A DNA stretch of 64,000 nt from Riptortus pedestris (Eukaryota; Arthropoda; Insecta; Hemiptera; Alydidae), in assembly GCA_019009955.1 (NCBI GenBank), contig CM032232.1, positions 137,157,001-137,221,000 on the forward strand, in the 5' to 3' direction. How positions within the stretch are numbered: position 1 is the first letter of the stretch; every line of letters starts with the position of its first letter. The notes below the pieces were generated by a model. That model saw only the letters and a list, made by a program, of their open reading frames with translations. It did no database searches and was not told where the DNA came from. Below, in pieces: positions 10,761 to 21,329 of this stretch. Both the position numbers and the translations under genes were made by a program.

Positions 10761-12785
10761 CAGGGTGTCCCAAAACCAAACGGCCAAACTTTAGGGATCG
10801 ATAGAGGATCGAAAAACTAAAACAAAAGGTCCTCTGGCATATGCCTCGTTTTCGCTTCGTTTTCGAGAAAATCACAAAAAACTAAAAATAGTTGTGCAAA
10901 AACTAGTTAAGGCCAATGGAAGAGCGGATTTTATTCCTTGAATGAATTTTAGCAATAAATGTTATTCCAATACAATGATTGTATTCTAATCTTATACTAA
11001 CAGAAAGGTAATTGAAAAAAAAAAATTTTTTTATTAAGAAAAGATAATAAATACTTTTTTATACAAATATTCATAGTATAAAAAAAATTACCTATTTAAA
11101 GTAGATAACATTATGAACAATAACTGAAGATTAAAACATAAAAAAAGATTAAAAAATTAGAAAATTAATAAAATAATTAAATATTCTTACTTGGAAAACA
11201 TAAATGTTTCTGTTTTTATATGGGTCTACCTTAGTGAGAAAAAAAACCCTGAATATTTTCAAGGTTTTACCTTCTCTAAAATTACATCGTTAATTTCTAA
11301 AGCGTCAACGTAAATGTTGTTCGAAGTGCTTGCCTCTCGCAGCAAACACGCATCATATCGCGTACTCACAGATCGCACTGCATCTAAACATTGTTCTGCG
11401 GTGAGCTGGTTGCAAACCATTCTGATGCGCTCGATGAGGTCATCCCTTGTGCGGACGGGCTCTCGGTAGACATTTTCTTTCATGTATCTCTACACGAAGA
11501 TATCTAGTGGCGTGAGGTCAGGAGACCGGGGAGCCCAAGGCACCGGCCCACCTCGTCCTATCCAGCGACCTGGGTAGTTGATGTCCAACCAGTCTCGTAC
11601 GGCCCTTCCGTAATGTGCAGGACAACCATCGAGTTGAAACCAGCTCTCAAGCCTTGTTTCCAAAGGGATATCTTCCAAAAGTGCCCGTAAGTCATTCTCC
11701 AGGAATAGATGATAACTTTCAGCGTGAAGTCGAGCAGGTAAAAATACGGGACCTATTATGCGATTATAACAAAGACCGACCCACACGATTACAGAAAACT
11801 CATGCTGGTAGTGAAATTCTCTAACAGCGCGGGGATTTTCATGTGACCAAAGGTGGTAGTTTCTTTGATTGAATATGCCCGCACGTGTAAAAGTCGCTTC
11901 GTCCGTCCAGATTACTTTCGAAGTTAAGTTTACATCGTTTTGCAATTGTTCTTTGTACCAATTACAAAAATTTAATCGGCGGGGATAATCAGCGGGTATT
12001 AAATTTTGTACCTTTTGTACATGGTAAGCATGCCTGAGGTCAGCCCTTAATGTGCGCCAAATGGTTGTCTTTGGTATGCTTAGAACTGAAGCAGCTCTCC
12101 GGACGCTTGTGCCAGGGTTGGTATTGAAGTGCCTCAGTATCATCTCCCTCCGCCTCAGGTCGGCTTCCATCGGAGCCTGCATACGGTTTCCACGACGATT
12201 ACATGAGAAGGACCCAGTCTCTCGAAGCCTTCTGAAAGTGCTGGTAAAAACACCTCTGTGTGGGGTTTCTCGGTCAGGAAACCGTCTGCGATCTTCTCTA
12301 ACTGCCTGACGTGCATTGCCATCGCAGAATCCGTAGACGTAGACTATGTCCGCGTATTCAGCGTTGGTAAATCTAGCCATATTTGTTGACTTCACTGAAC
12401 AGTACTAGCAACACCACTAATGTGAGAATGCGAGGCTGGGGTCCCCCCAAAAAGGATTAAAATGATAGTAAACATTTTAATCCTTTCTTTTTAAGTTTAA
12501 ACACTCAACCTAGACGTTTTATTGATAAGGAAAGCGTGAGAATATTCATGTTTTCTAAATTTACTCCTCGTAAATTAAAAAATTAAGTTTACTCAAAAAG
12601 CCAATAGTTTTTTGTAATTTAAATACATTATTAAAAAAAATATACTTTTTGCACAACTATTTTCAGTTTTTTGTGATTTTCTCAAAAACGAAGCGAAAAC
12701 GAGGCATATGCCAGAGGACTTTTTTTCTTAGTTTTTCGATCCTCTATCGATCCCTGAAGTTTGGCCGTTTGGTTTGGGGACACCC

Positions 12786-12787
<2 letters not shown>
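10761..12787 (-). mobile_element. Mariner-like DNA transposon, nearly complete
   Basis: Terminal inverted repeats begin CAGGGTGTCCC and run for about 145 bp with few mismatches (10761 to about 10905 against about 12644 to 12787); both include GGGATCGATAGAGGATCGAA and GGCATATGCCTCG. The 5' flank is TA, in the host (TA)n tract; the 3' flank is TGTGTGTATATA, so the second TA has probably mutated or the tract has shifted. Inside is one transposase gene on the minus strand. Length 2027 bp. Confidence 0.92.
11259..12395 (-). pseudogene. Mariner-like transposase with one in-frame nonsense codon
   Basis: A 379-codon frame on the minus strand interrupted once, by TAG at 11490-11492 where a W codon (TGG) is expected between PLDIFV and RYMKENVY. 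The N-terminal part (residues ~8-55, ARFTNAEYADIVYVYGFC..) matches the DUF4817 helix-turn-helix type found with arthropod mariners. A second helix-turn-helix follows (SVRRAASVLSIPKTTIWRTL, ~100-120). Catalytic acidic residues are visible: D in VIWTDEATF (~170), D in FQLDGCPAHYG (~255), and D in RSPDLTPLDIF (~296). I count 41 residues between the second and third D, consistent with the DD41D (rosa-like) group; that group assignment is inference. The enzyme would cut and paste the element through its terminal repeats. The stop falls just after the third catalytic D, so the truncated product lacks only the C-terminal ~78 residues. The start chosen, 12395, gives MKSTNMARF; the internal M six codons later (12380) is equally possible. 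Confidence 0.9.
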
Positions 12788-12850
<63 letters not shown>

Positions 12851-13676
12851 TTGTTATAGTGGTCGCAATTTTTGTCTTATCGTTACCAAACTTGATTGAT
12901 ATTTAATCGTTTTATACAAAAAGAAAGATCATGTTCGTTACTGACTAAAATCGGAAAAGTGGGAGGGGGGTATAGAGGGGAGGATTTCCGAAAATTCAAA
13001 TTATCTCCGTTATTGTACGTCGGGTTGAAAAATTGTATAAAACCAATCTTATTGAAAATTATTTGTACTATAAATATAGTCATATACATTTATTCTATAT
13101 CTTGAATATTAACCAAGATATTTGCATTTTTCAGTTTTGAGCCTTCAGCGAACCCCCACTCCTACTCATGTCATATTAATAATAAGCAGTTATATCATGA
13201 ACCACTTCATTACAAGGTTAAATACCAAATATTGTTTTCAACAAACCTTTATTATGCGAGATAGAAACAAATACGTTCTCTTGACCCCCCCCCCTTTCTT
13301 TTGTTTTTGGATTACTGAAATTTGACTGATTGTGATAAAAATGATTCTGTTTCATTACAAATTACAGCACAAGCTTTAGTAAATTGTTTTCAATAAAATT
13401 AATATGTTGTATTCAGATATATGTCATTGATTGTTTTTCTTTCCAGTCCATCTATCTATTCAGTGCTACGAGGTTGGCTGGCCTGTTTGTTTACAATTCA
13501 GCCTCTCTCCGTTGTAGAGATTATTAACTTGTAATTCGACTGACGGATATCTTATTACCGTTTGTATATGCTTATTTACTTAACATTCACGGTAGTGTTA
13601 CCAGTATGTAGATTTATCTATTGTAAACCTTCTCGTGCGAACTGTGCTTAGTTTACGCGTGGCAAATCTGCGTAGT

Positions 13677-13690
13677 TTGTATTATATATT

Positions 13691-13743
<53 letters not shown>

Positions 13744-14080
13744 ATTATTATTATTATTATTGAAATAGCATTATTTATGCTATTTATATGCTTGTAATGA
13801 TATTATTAATACAATAATATAACATACTACCTCATTAGCGCCATATTGGATACAACGCATGAATAGTTTAAGATTTCATTGTTGGGGGCCGTCGGCAGAT
13901 ACTGTTGACTCAGGACACACAATTGATAGAGGAAACTGTAATTGCAGCAGCTGCCATAATTATACGTCATCATAATCCATTCTATATTTTTCCATCAGTT
14001 AGAACTCATTACAAAAGAGGATGCCAATTTAAGATTGACTTGAGTTGTTTAGGTGATATAATAGCTTAATGATAATAAAC
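13677..14080. other. Microsatellite and unassigned spacer
   Basis: A compound (TA)n-(TTA)n microsatellite covers about 13690-13760. The remainder shows no gene or repeat landmark. Confidence 0.5.
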
Positions 14081-14130
14081 GCCTGTCACGCATGGACAGC
14101 GTAAACTAAGCAGATTTCCCTCTTGTAGGA
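14081..14130 (-). mobile_element. TTAGCAG-family end fragment
   Basis: GCCTGTCACGCATGGACAGC then GTAAACTAAGCAGATTTCCC is a mutated terminal segment. What follows (to 14195) does not match the main modules; similar solitary ends lie at 55182 and 63443. Confidence 0.55.
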
Positions 14131-14195
14131 TATGATTCGCTGATCTACCACCATGTATTCACTATTTCTCTCTTAGCAAGAAGCCTGTATGAAAA

Positions 14196-14870
14196 AAGTC
14201 CGTCACGCAGGGGCTGCGTAAACTAAGCAGATTTCCCATGTGAACTTTTACAATAGAGAAATCTGCATACTGGTAACACAATACCACCGTGATTAAATAC
14301 AAACGGTAATGAGAAATCTTTCAGTTAATTAAAATAAAGTCCCAACTGAAACGGCTTCTGAGTTGTAAGAATAATTTATATTTTAATAACTCAAATTTTA
14401 GTAGTCCAAGAACTAAAGGAGGGGGGGGGCGGATGAACAGAACGTATTTGCATAAACCTCACAAAGTAACGAAGGTAAGGTAAGGCTAGAAACGACAGGT
14501 AAGGTTAGAAGAAGCTTCTACCTGAGCCGAGCACTGGCGGAAATGGCCGACCTAATCCGAACTATACCCGACCACAGAATTCATAAAAATGCAAATATCT
14601 CGGTTAATTTTCAAGATAGAGAATACATGTATATAACAATATTTATAGTAAATTTAGTTTTCAATAAGATTGATTCTGTACAATTTTTCGATCCGACGTA
14701 TAGTAACGGAGATATTTCGAATTTTCGAAAATCCTCCCCTCTAAACCCCCCCCCTCCCACTGGCCCGATTTCAGCCGTTAACGAACTTGATCTTTCTTTT
14801 TACATAAAACGACTAAATATCGAGTTTGGTACCGATCAAACAAAAATTGCAACCGCTAGAGCGGTAACAG

Positions 14871-14948
<78 letters not shown>

Positions 14949-15064
14949 GGACTTCATTTTCGTCATCTACTAGGTAGGATCGATGGACATTTGAAGAAAA
15001 ATTTCGAAAATTCCGTGATGAGTACAACCTCCATAGCTGATTTCCCTTGAGGGAAATCTGCTAA
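14196..15064 (-). mobile_element. TTAGCAG-family element, full-length long type
   Basis: Plus-sense start AAGTCCGTCACGCAGGGGC, end GAGGGAAATCTGCTAA. (TA)n at about 14875-14946. The module between has CACCGTGATTAAATACAAAC and CTCAAATTTTAGTAGTCC, typical of the long type, followed by a unique GGTAAGGTTAGAAG stretch shared with 35400-35460. A 144-codon frame starting at 14543 crosses the body and the TA tract. Confidence 0.9.
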
Positions 15065-15285
15065 TAAATCAAAACGTTAGCTGGGCATGAGATGTCTAGG
15101 GACTGACAAGGGGAGTGAACGGCCTTCCCCCACCCATTTGAACGAAAATATGTTAGTGTTTAGTACCTAATGAAAAACCAATTCTGTTAAAGCGAGAGAA
15201 CGCACTTCTCACGCGTTTGACTAAAAAAAAAAATGGTAAAGTTGGCCTTAACTTCATGAATTGTTCCCCAGGCGTCTATTTCAAG
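15065..15285. other. Unassigned spacer
   Basis: No element recognised. Confidence 0.3.
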
Positions 15286-15420
15286 GAGTCCCCGTTGCTC
15301 AGTTGATTGCGCTTTCTTTTTGTAACCGAAAATCTCGAGATCGAATGTCGCCCAGAGTGATCATTTTTTTCCTTCTAGGGCGTTTATTTAATATTAATAA
15401 ATAAATAAACTTTTTTTTAT
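15286..15420 (+). repeat. tRNA-derived SINE, second family
   Basis: GTTGCTCAGTTGATTGCGC resembles a pol III A box and GAGATCGAATGTC about 45 bp downstream a B box; the spacing fits a tRNA-like head. It ends in a short AATAAATAAATAAAC tail. Only one copy is visible in this window, so the family assignment rests on the promoter-like structure. Confidence 0.5.
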
Positions 15421-16344
15421 GTATTGGCATTTAATTTCCAGGGTGTCCCATATATTTAAAGAAAATTCGAATGCTTTCTATCAAAAATGTAATTAATATA
15501 AGGAAATATTTAATATTATACAAGGAATATATAATTACTTGAATAAATAAGTGTATAACATTTATCAATAATAACGCAGATATTTTAATAATATTTTTAA
15601 ATGGTTTTATTTAACTTTACCCGTTTAATTGTAATTGTTTTATTTTACTATTTATAGAAATATTTAAAATTTTCTAGCTCTAGACAAAATATTCACTAAC
15701 AGTTTTATACGTTACAATTCTTATAGATGATTTTAGGATTAGTGTTGACAAGTCCTTCAGATCATCTTTTTTCGGCCCATATTATATTAATATCTTCACA
15801 ATTTTTTGATAGAGGACTCCTCTTGTGCCGAACTATAGCCCCATAACCGTCCAGTATTGAATTTTGTATTTTTTTGAGAAATAGAAGCAACATGGTTTGA
15901 ATATTGCTTTTCTCTCTTGGTCCATCTCTTTTTCAAAAAGAAAAAAATTGAATAATAACATTTATAGAAAATTGGATTTCGGATAAATCAGGATGTTTAC
16001 TAATCGGACGTACAATATCGGACAATAAATTCTAAATAAATTTCTGTTAACACAGTGGGGATCAAACCTACGAATCATATTAATCCAAATGAATTAAGAC
16101 CAACACCATATTTTGATTTTAGATTTTAGGTCTAGAGAATTGAATATCAGTTTACTTTGATACCGAGAAATACCATGCCTGCATTTGATAGGGGCATATC
16201 AATTTCTGCTTGTTATTTGAGCAAACTCGTTGACAGTTCGGGGAATATTGTGAGTCTGGTTTTGTGTCTGACGTTACTCTTCACTCGTTCAAGGTTTTAG
16301 GGATTTCTTCCAAAAAAAAAGTAGACTGAATCAACCTGACCCTT

Positions 16345-16415
<71 letters not shown>
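15421..16415. other. Unassigned A+T-rich spacer with a (TA)n tract
   Basis: CAGGGTGTCCC at about 15440-15450 looks like the outer end of a mariner-type inverted repeat, but no matching opposite end was found. A (TA)n tract fills about 16352-16415 and is the target of the next element. Confidence 0.4.
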
Positions 16416-16419
<4 letters not shown>

Positions 16420-17024
16420 CAACCGCAAAAAAAAAAAAAACAAGACACTTAGATTTAGTCTTATAATTTTGTTAAATACTTAATATATATGTATATTAAT
16501 CTTTTTTAATTAAAATAATTGGTAATCTATAGGTTATTTAAACAAATTCTGCCAAAAGTGAATAATTTTTATTGATTATTTACAAAAAAATGCAAAATAA
16601 AAAAAAAAAATAAATTAACACATTTAAAAAAAAATATTCTTCATTTTTATTACAGTGAATGGTAGACTTTGCTACCCCAAGCGTTTCGGCAATGTAACGT
16701 AATCTTCGGCCTTCCAACTAAGTGTGAAAGACCCATTATTCTGGACCGAAATAAAAATAAAACATTAATTAAAGAAAATGCTTGGTTAATAATTAAAGAT
16801 GTTTAAATGTGCAAAAAACTACTTACAGTTTAGAATAGATCAACTTCACGACAAATAAATCTAATCTGAGTTTTATCTAATTGTTTACTAATCCTGTAGG
16901 GATTAGTTCAATTGACTTAGACTTCTCTGTAATAACTAGAATACCCACATAAAGAAACACATTGCTGAATGTTAGCTTTTAATACGACAAATATGAAGTG
17001 TCCGGTTTTTTTTGCGGTTGAGTG
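16416..17024. mobile_element. Tc1/mariner-type deletion derivative
   Basis: Terminal repeats pair ACTCAACCGCAAAA.. (left) with ..TTTTGCGGTTGAGT (right), extended by ACAAGACACTT against AAGTGTCCGG. TA flanks are on both sides inside a (TA)n tract. The 609-bp interior keeps only a transposase N-terminal helix-turn-helix remnant, so it cannot move itself. Confidence 0.8.
16645..16712 (-). pseudogene. Transposase helix-turn-helix remnant
   Basis: Minus-strand frame reads EGRRLRYIAETLGVAKSTIH, a typical helix-turn-helix of Tc1/mariner-type transposases (DNA-binding, recognises the terminal repeat). A TAG lies immediately upstream in frame, preceded by a TTAG that could equally be an old splice acceptor. 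No DDE catalytic part remains in the element. About 20 residues are recognisable, so the exact subfamily is open. Confidence 0.7.
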
Positions 17025-17151
17025 TATATATAACCATTTCTAAATAAATTCATGAATAAGGGTGTTCATGATATATTTAGTTTTGATTGAATTGAAATGT
17101 AAGCTGGACATAGTGGTAATAGGACTTGTAGAAATGGAGGCTTAAGCAAAA

Positions 17152-17679
17152 AAGTCCGTCACAAAGGGCCTGCGTTAATTAAGCAGATTTCCCTTGTGAA
17201 GTTTAACAATAGATAGATCTATCTACTGGTAACACAATACCACACACCCAATAACCTGCCGACGGGAAGCGTCAGAAATGTAAACAAACAGGTCTGCCAA
17301 CAATTAATGAAATATATCCATAATATAACACATTAATTTTATTGAAAACTATTTACTACATCTAGTACTGTAATTTATAATGAATCAGAATAATTTTTAT
17401 CTCAATCAATCAAATTTTAGTAGTCGAAGAACTTAATACAGGTAGTGGGTCGCCAGAACATATTTGCATTTACCTCGTATAATAATGGTCTCTTGAAAAC
17501 AATATGTTGTATTTGAGCTTAGAATAATGTGGTTTATTATACAACAGAGTTCTGTTCATGTAACAGGAGTAGAAGTGTCATCTTCTGGGTAGGTTCGATG
17601 GACATTTGAAGAAATGTTTCGAAAATCGCGTCATGAGTACAACTTCAATAGCTGATTTCCCTTAAGGGAAATCTGCTAA
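17152..17679 (-). mobile_element. TTAGCAG-family element, long type without (TA)n
   Basis: Both termini are present (AAGTCCGTCACAAAGGG, with a mutated hairpin; and CTTAAGGGAAATCTGCTAA). The body block, dyad and microsatellite between about 17570 and 17580 are deleted, joining the long module directly to the GTAGGTTCGATGGACATTTG block. Confidence 0.85.
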
Positions 17680-17689
17680 AATTCAAGAG

Positions 17690-17786
17690 ATCTATAGTTT
17701 TGCTATTATTATGCATTAGTTTGGCTTCAAATAATGTGCTTCATAATACAACTCCTTACTGTTAATATGACATGAGTACGAGTCAA

Positions 17787-17843
<57 letters not shown>

Positions 17844-18301
17844 CTGTTAACGCTCTAGCGGTCGCAATTTTTGTTTAATCGTTACCAAACTAGGTATTTA
17901 ATCGTTTTATGTAAATGGAAAGATGAAACCGGATACAGTGGGAAAGGGGGTTTAAAAGGAAGAAATTTAGAAAATCCGAAATATCTCCATAATTAAAAAT
18001 CGGATGGAAAAAATGTAAAGAACCAATCTTACTACAAACGTAATGCTCCATAAATGTCGTTATGTACGTTTTTGCTCTATCTTGATTATTGACCGAGATA
18101 TTTGCATTTCTTAATTTTTCGGTCATTAGTAAACCCCCACTCCTACTAATGTCATATTTGCAATAAACTGTTATATTATGATGTGCTTTATTTGAAGCCT
18201 AAATGCAAAATATTGTTCTCACTGAACTATTACGTTTTGAGACAAATGCAAATAAGTGACGAACGTGGGAAACCGGCTTAGTTCATGCAGCCCACGGACT
18301 T
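17690..18301. mobile_element. Mosaic of TTAGCAG-family fragments
   Basis: 17690-17790 is long-module sequence in minus sense; from the (TA)n tract (about 17793-17838) onward the sequence is plus sense through the dyad, G-rich block and long module to a decayed end (GCAGCCCACGGACTT). The switch of orientation at the TA tract suggests recombination or template switching there. Confidence 0.75.
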
Positions 18302-18494
18302 TATGGAAGTCAGTATATCTGTACTCAACTCTCTTAACATATAAACTACCGTTCTTAGAATGTTGATTACATAATTACAACTGTTGTACCGTCTTGTTAT
18401 TACCTCTTCTTTTGATCAAAAGAGATGGGTATTTACCGAAGGCTGAAAAAAAGAAATTAAGACTAATTCGCATAATATATGAGCAACGAAAATG

Positions 18495-18660
18495 TGTATA
18501 GAACATCAATAGTAGAAAATCGCGTCTTGAGTACAACCTCAATCGATGATTTCCCTAGAGAGAAATCTGCTAAAAAAGACTCCAGTTTTGAACAGACCTC
18601 ATATTGATCATCTTCTGGTTAGGATTGTCGGACATTTGAAGAAATTATACGAAAATTAGA
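18495..18660 (-). mobile_element. TTAGCAG-family terminal fragments
   Basis: Two partial minus-sense ends in tandem: 18503-18563 (AGTACAACCTCAATCGATGA.. to AAATCTGCTAA) and 18586-18660 (TTTTGAACAGACCTCATATT.. block). No internal region. Confidence 0.65.
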
Positions 18661-18998
18661 GATAAGAGTGAATCACATTCTAATACAAAGGTTTTGATTG
18701 AACCAGCTGGAGGCAGTAACCAAATCAGAGGGGCCGAGTGTGGATTGAAATAGATTCAATCAAAGGGCTGCAGGTGACAGGCTCAGAACTAACATTGCAC
18801 GCCAACGCAACAATCAATTATACCACTGATTGGGCTTCGCTTTAGTTCCCAATGGTCATCCCAAATCATTTTCCGAATTACCTTTTTTTTTGGCAAATGA
18901 TTTGGAATTTATATAAATAATTAGATTCATTTTAAGTTACCTAATTTATAATACAAAAACACACACACACACACACGCACATATATTTAATGTTCAAA
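18661..18998. other. Unassigned spacer with a (CA)n tract
   Basis: An (AC)n run sits at about 18956-18976. The remainder, including a slightly more complex stretch at 18700-18830, is not recognised. Confidence 0.35.
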
Positions 18999-19311
18999 AC
19001 GTCCGTTACGCAGAGGCTATACAATAGATAATTTTTTATTTTATTTATTTATACAGGAGCACCCACATCTTGGCGATTTGGCTCAAAGTTTCACAGTGTA
19101 AAATGAAAACAAAATTATAGAAAAATAACAAAAACTGAAACAACAAATAAAAATTAAATACAACAGATAATCAATTAATACTAGTAATAAAGACAATTAA
19201 TAAACATAAGACATAAACAAACATAAATAAACAGTAGATAAACAAAATTAGATAAAATTTAGACCTGTAATAAAGACAATAATTTAAAATGGTTTTAATA
19301 CAAAAATTATG

Positions 19312-19913
19312 TTTTTCTGTAATCGTTGAATAATGGTAACATTACTAAACCGAAATGAATGAAGAAAGTGAAACATTTTGCAATAGAGTGAAGAAAGTGA
19401 ATTGCCTTCTTAATTAGTAACAAGTATAAATTAAAAAATAATTTGAAGTTGGAAATTAAATGCTTTTAAATGTTTCTTAACATTGTAAGAATTTATTTTA
19501 ACAAAATAAATTGAAATGTGAATGAATTATTGGTGGAAATAATCAATATATTTTAAAATTTAAATATAATAATAATTACCCTCCTTGTTTATAACCTGCA
19601 CTTGTTTATAACTGCACTACTTCACAATCATCACCAGTTGTTTTATAACTATGCTTATAACCTTTCACAACCATGCTTATAACCTACCAACAACATACCA
19701 TAATCTTCACAACATCCTAATTTTGTTCATATTCTGGTTATATCTGATCATGTATTACACGATTACAGAAAAAAATTAATATTACACTCGTGACGAAAGT
19801 AGAATTTACAACTCTCGTGAAATTACCAGACTCGCTTCGCTCGTGTGGGTAAACGTTTCACTCGAGTTGTAAAATGATCTACTTTCGTCTCTTTTGTGTA
19901 ATAAATAACTATA
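19312..19913 (-). mobile_element. Hairpin-plus-inverted-repeat element, copy 1
   Basis: About 600 bp nearly identical to the reverse complement of 56478-57075. It contains a 99-bp imperfect hairpin (19792-19890; arms begin GACGAAAGTAGA and end TCTACTTTCGTC; centre CGAGCGAAGCGAG type) followed by a ~457-bp segment bounded by the inverted pair TTTTTCTGTAATCGT / ACGATTACAGAAAAA. No coding sequence. Confidence 0.75.
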
Positions 19914-20169
19914 TTCCTATGTACTAGTACATTTATATTACCATTTTTTTTATTTATTTAGTTTTGTACCCTATAGCGTTGGTGATTTGCATTATTAGGA
20001 TGATATATTTACTCCTTCATGTGCTTAAATTTTTTTGTACTTTTATATTATGGAAAATATTTCTCTAATATATGATTCTTTCTCATATCTATGCTTTGTC
20101 CAAAGAATATAATAAAAGTTAACCCTTTTAAATCTTTTTAGGCATGCTGTAGACCCATTCTGTTTTGTA

Positions 20170-20760
20170 TTATATGTTTTTGTAAATGTTGATGTGTTTT
20201 AGATATGTTAGCATTTGTGGAATATATTGGCTGCTGTCAGTTAATAGTTCTGTCATATCGTGGGGTATGTGAAGGTTTTCTCGTTGGATGCAGTCTGTCA
20301 GTATGTGTTTTATCGTAAGGTGTTTGTTGCAGTATTTGCATATAGGGTTATCAGTCCTTGTCATTAAGTGTCTATGTGTCAGGTATGTGTGGCCGATCCT
20401 GAGTCTGGCAAGAACTACTTCCTCCCGTCTAGTACTCCTATGGCTCGATGGCCACTCCTTAATAGTACTTTTGATACTGCGGAGGTGGTTCTTTACTTTC
20501 ATCCATTCTGATTGCCATTTGTTTAGGATTCGGTGGCGTATATGTCTCACTATGTCTTCGTATAATAAGTTTGTTTGTGTGTATTGAGTTTGTTGAGTAA
20601 TTAGTTTAGCCTGGTAGTCTGCTGCCGTACTAAGTCCAAGGTCCTCGTGTCCTGGCAGCCAATATAGGGTAATTGTATTTTGGTATGTTTGTTGTTTATG
20701 AATTTCTTCTGTTATGTTTAGTGCTATTGGGTGAGTGATGTAAACGTCTCGGAGGGTTAA
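20170..20760 (-). pseudogene. LINE polyprotein C-terminus: RNase H and zinc knuckle
   Basis: The minus-strand frame contains TLYWLPGHEDLGLSTAADYQ, the last conserved block of an RNase H domain, then a linker (HLRSIKSTIKEWPSSHRSTR), VVLARLRIGHTYLTHRHLM and a terminal CCHC-type knuckle CKYCNKHLTIKHILTDC. This order is known from the ends of I/jockey-group reverse transcriptases with RNase H. The reverse transcriptase and endonuclease are absent because the copy is 5'-truncated at about 20769. The first ~11 codons of the open frame as it stands (LAVCVLSIV..) come from the flanking TTAGCAG element, not from the LINE. The protein would degrade RNA in the RNA-DNA hybrid and bind nucleic acid. Confidence 0.88.
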
Positions 20761-21329
20761 TAATGAGCTTACAATAGATAAGACACATACTGCTAACACC
20801 ACCTTGAATATTAAATGATTGTCAATTTACAAGTTAATCATCTCTACAACGGAAAGCGTCTGAATTATAAACAAACCGGTCATACACCTCGCAGAGCTGA
20901 ATAGTTAGACAAAAATATTCTAGACCGGAAAGAAAAAGTAATTTAATGAAACATGTCTGAATTTAACATATTAATTTTAAAATGAAAACTAGTTACTATT
21001 GCTGTTTCTGTAATTGAAAACGAATCAGAATAACTTTTATCTCAATCACTCAAATTTTAGTAATCCAAGAACGAAAGAAGAGGGAATCAACAGAACGTAT
21101 TTGCATATATGTCACAAAGTAAAAGTTCAATGAAAAGTAATATTTGAAATTTAACGTTCTAATGAAGTCCTTCATGATACAAAAGGCTTTAATAATATGA
21201 CATGAGTAGGAGTAGGAGTTTACTGAACGCTGAAATATATAAATATAATGAAATATGCATATATCTCGATTAAGATATTAAGATAATCAAGATAAAAAAA
21301 AAGATATAAAATTCAAATGTCTCGGTTAA

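Larger units (their letters stand above)
10612..13676 (+). mobile_element. TTAGCAG-family element, long type, split by mariner
   Basis: The 5' part (10612-10760) ends in the (TA)n tract; the family sequence resumes at about 12788 with the rest of the tract, the GGTCGCAATTTTTGTC block and the long 3' module (13128-13650). The intervening 10761-12787 is a complete mariner-like element. The distal end near 13676 is mutated and lacks the standard hairpin. The host copy itself would be roughly 1.0 kb without the insertion. Confidence 0.85.
19032..20769 (-). mobile_element. 5'-truncated non-LTR retrotransposon block
   Basis: Flanked by 12-bp direct repeats TACAATAGATAA, as expected for target-primed insertion. 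On the minus strand it holds an RNase H/zinc-knuckle coding end, then untranslated sequence, and terminates at 19032 with an A-rich tail after GCCAAATCGCCAAGATGTGG. A second LINE-like end (ATCACCAACGCTATAGGG, then AATAAATAAAAAAAA) lies at about 19945-19995 and a 600-bp hairpin element is embedded at 19312-19913. The block may therefore be one LINE with an insertion, or two nested LINEs. Confidence 0.75.
18999..21310 (-). mobile_element. TTAGCAG-family element, long type, split by a LINE block
   Basis: The end at 18999 (GTCCGTTACGCAGAGGC) runs to TACAATAGATAA at 19020-19031; the same 12 bp recur at 20770-20781, where the long module continues (ACATACTGCTAACACCACC..). The copy fades at about 21310 before its (TA)n tract and joins head-to-head with a plus-sense fragment. 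Confidence 0.75.

Noticed and set aside
15440..15460. Complete mariner starting CAGGGTGTCCC
   Set aside because: No inverted counterpart was found within several kilobases and no transposase lies nearby; only one end-like sequence.
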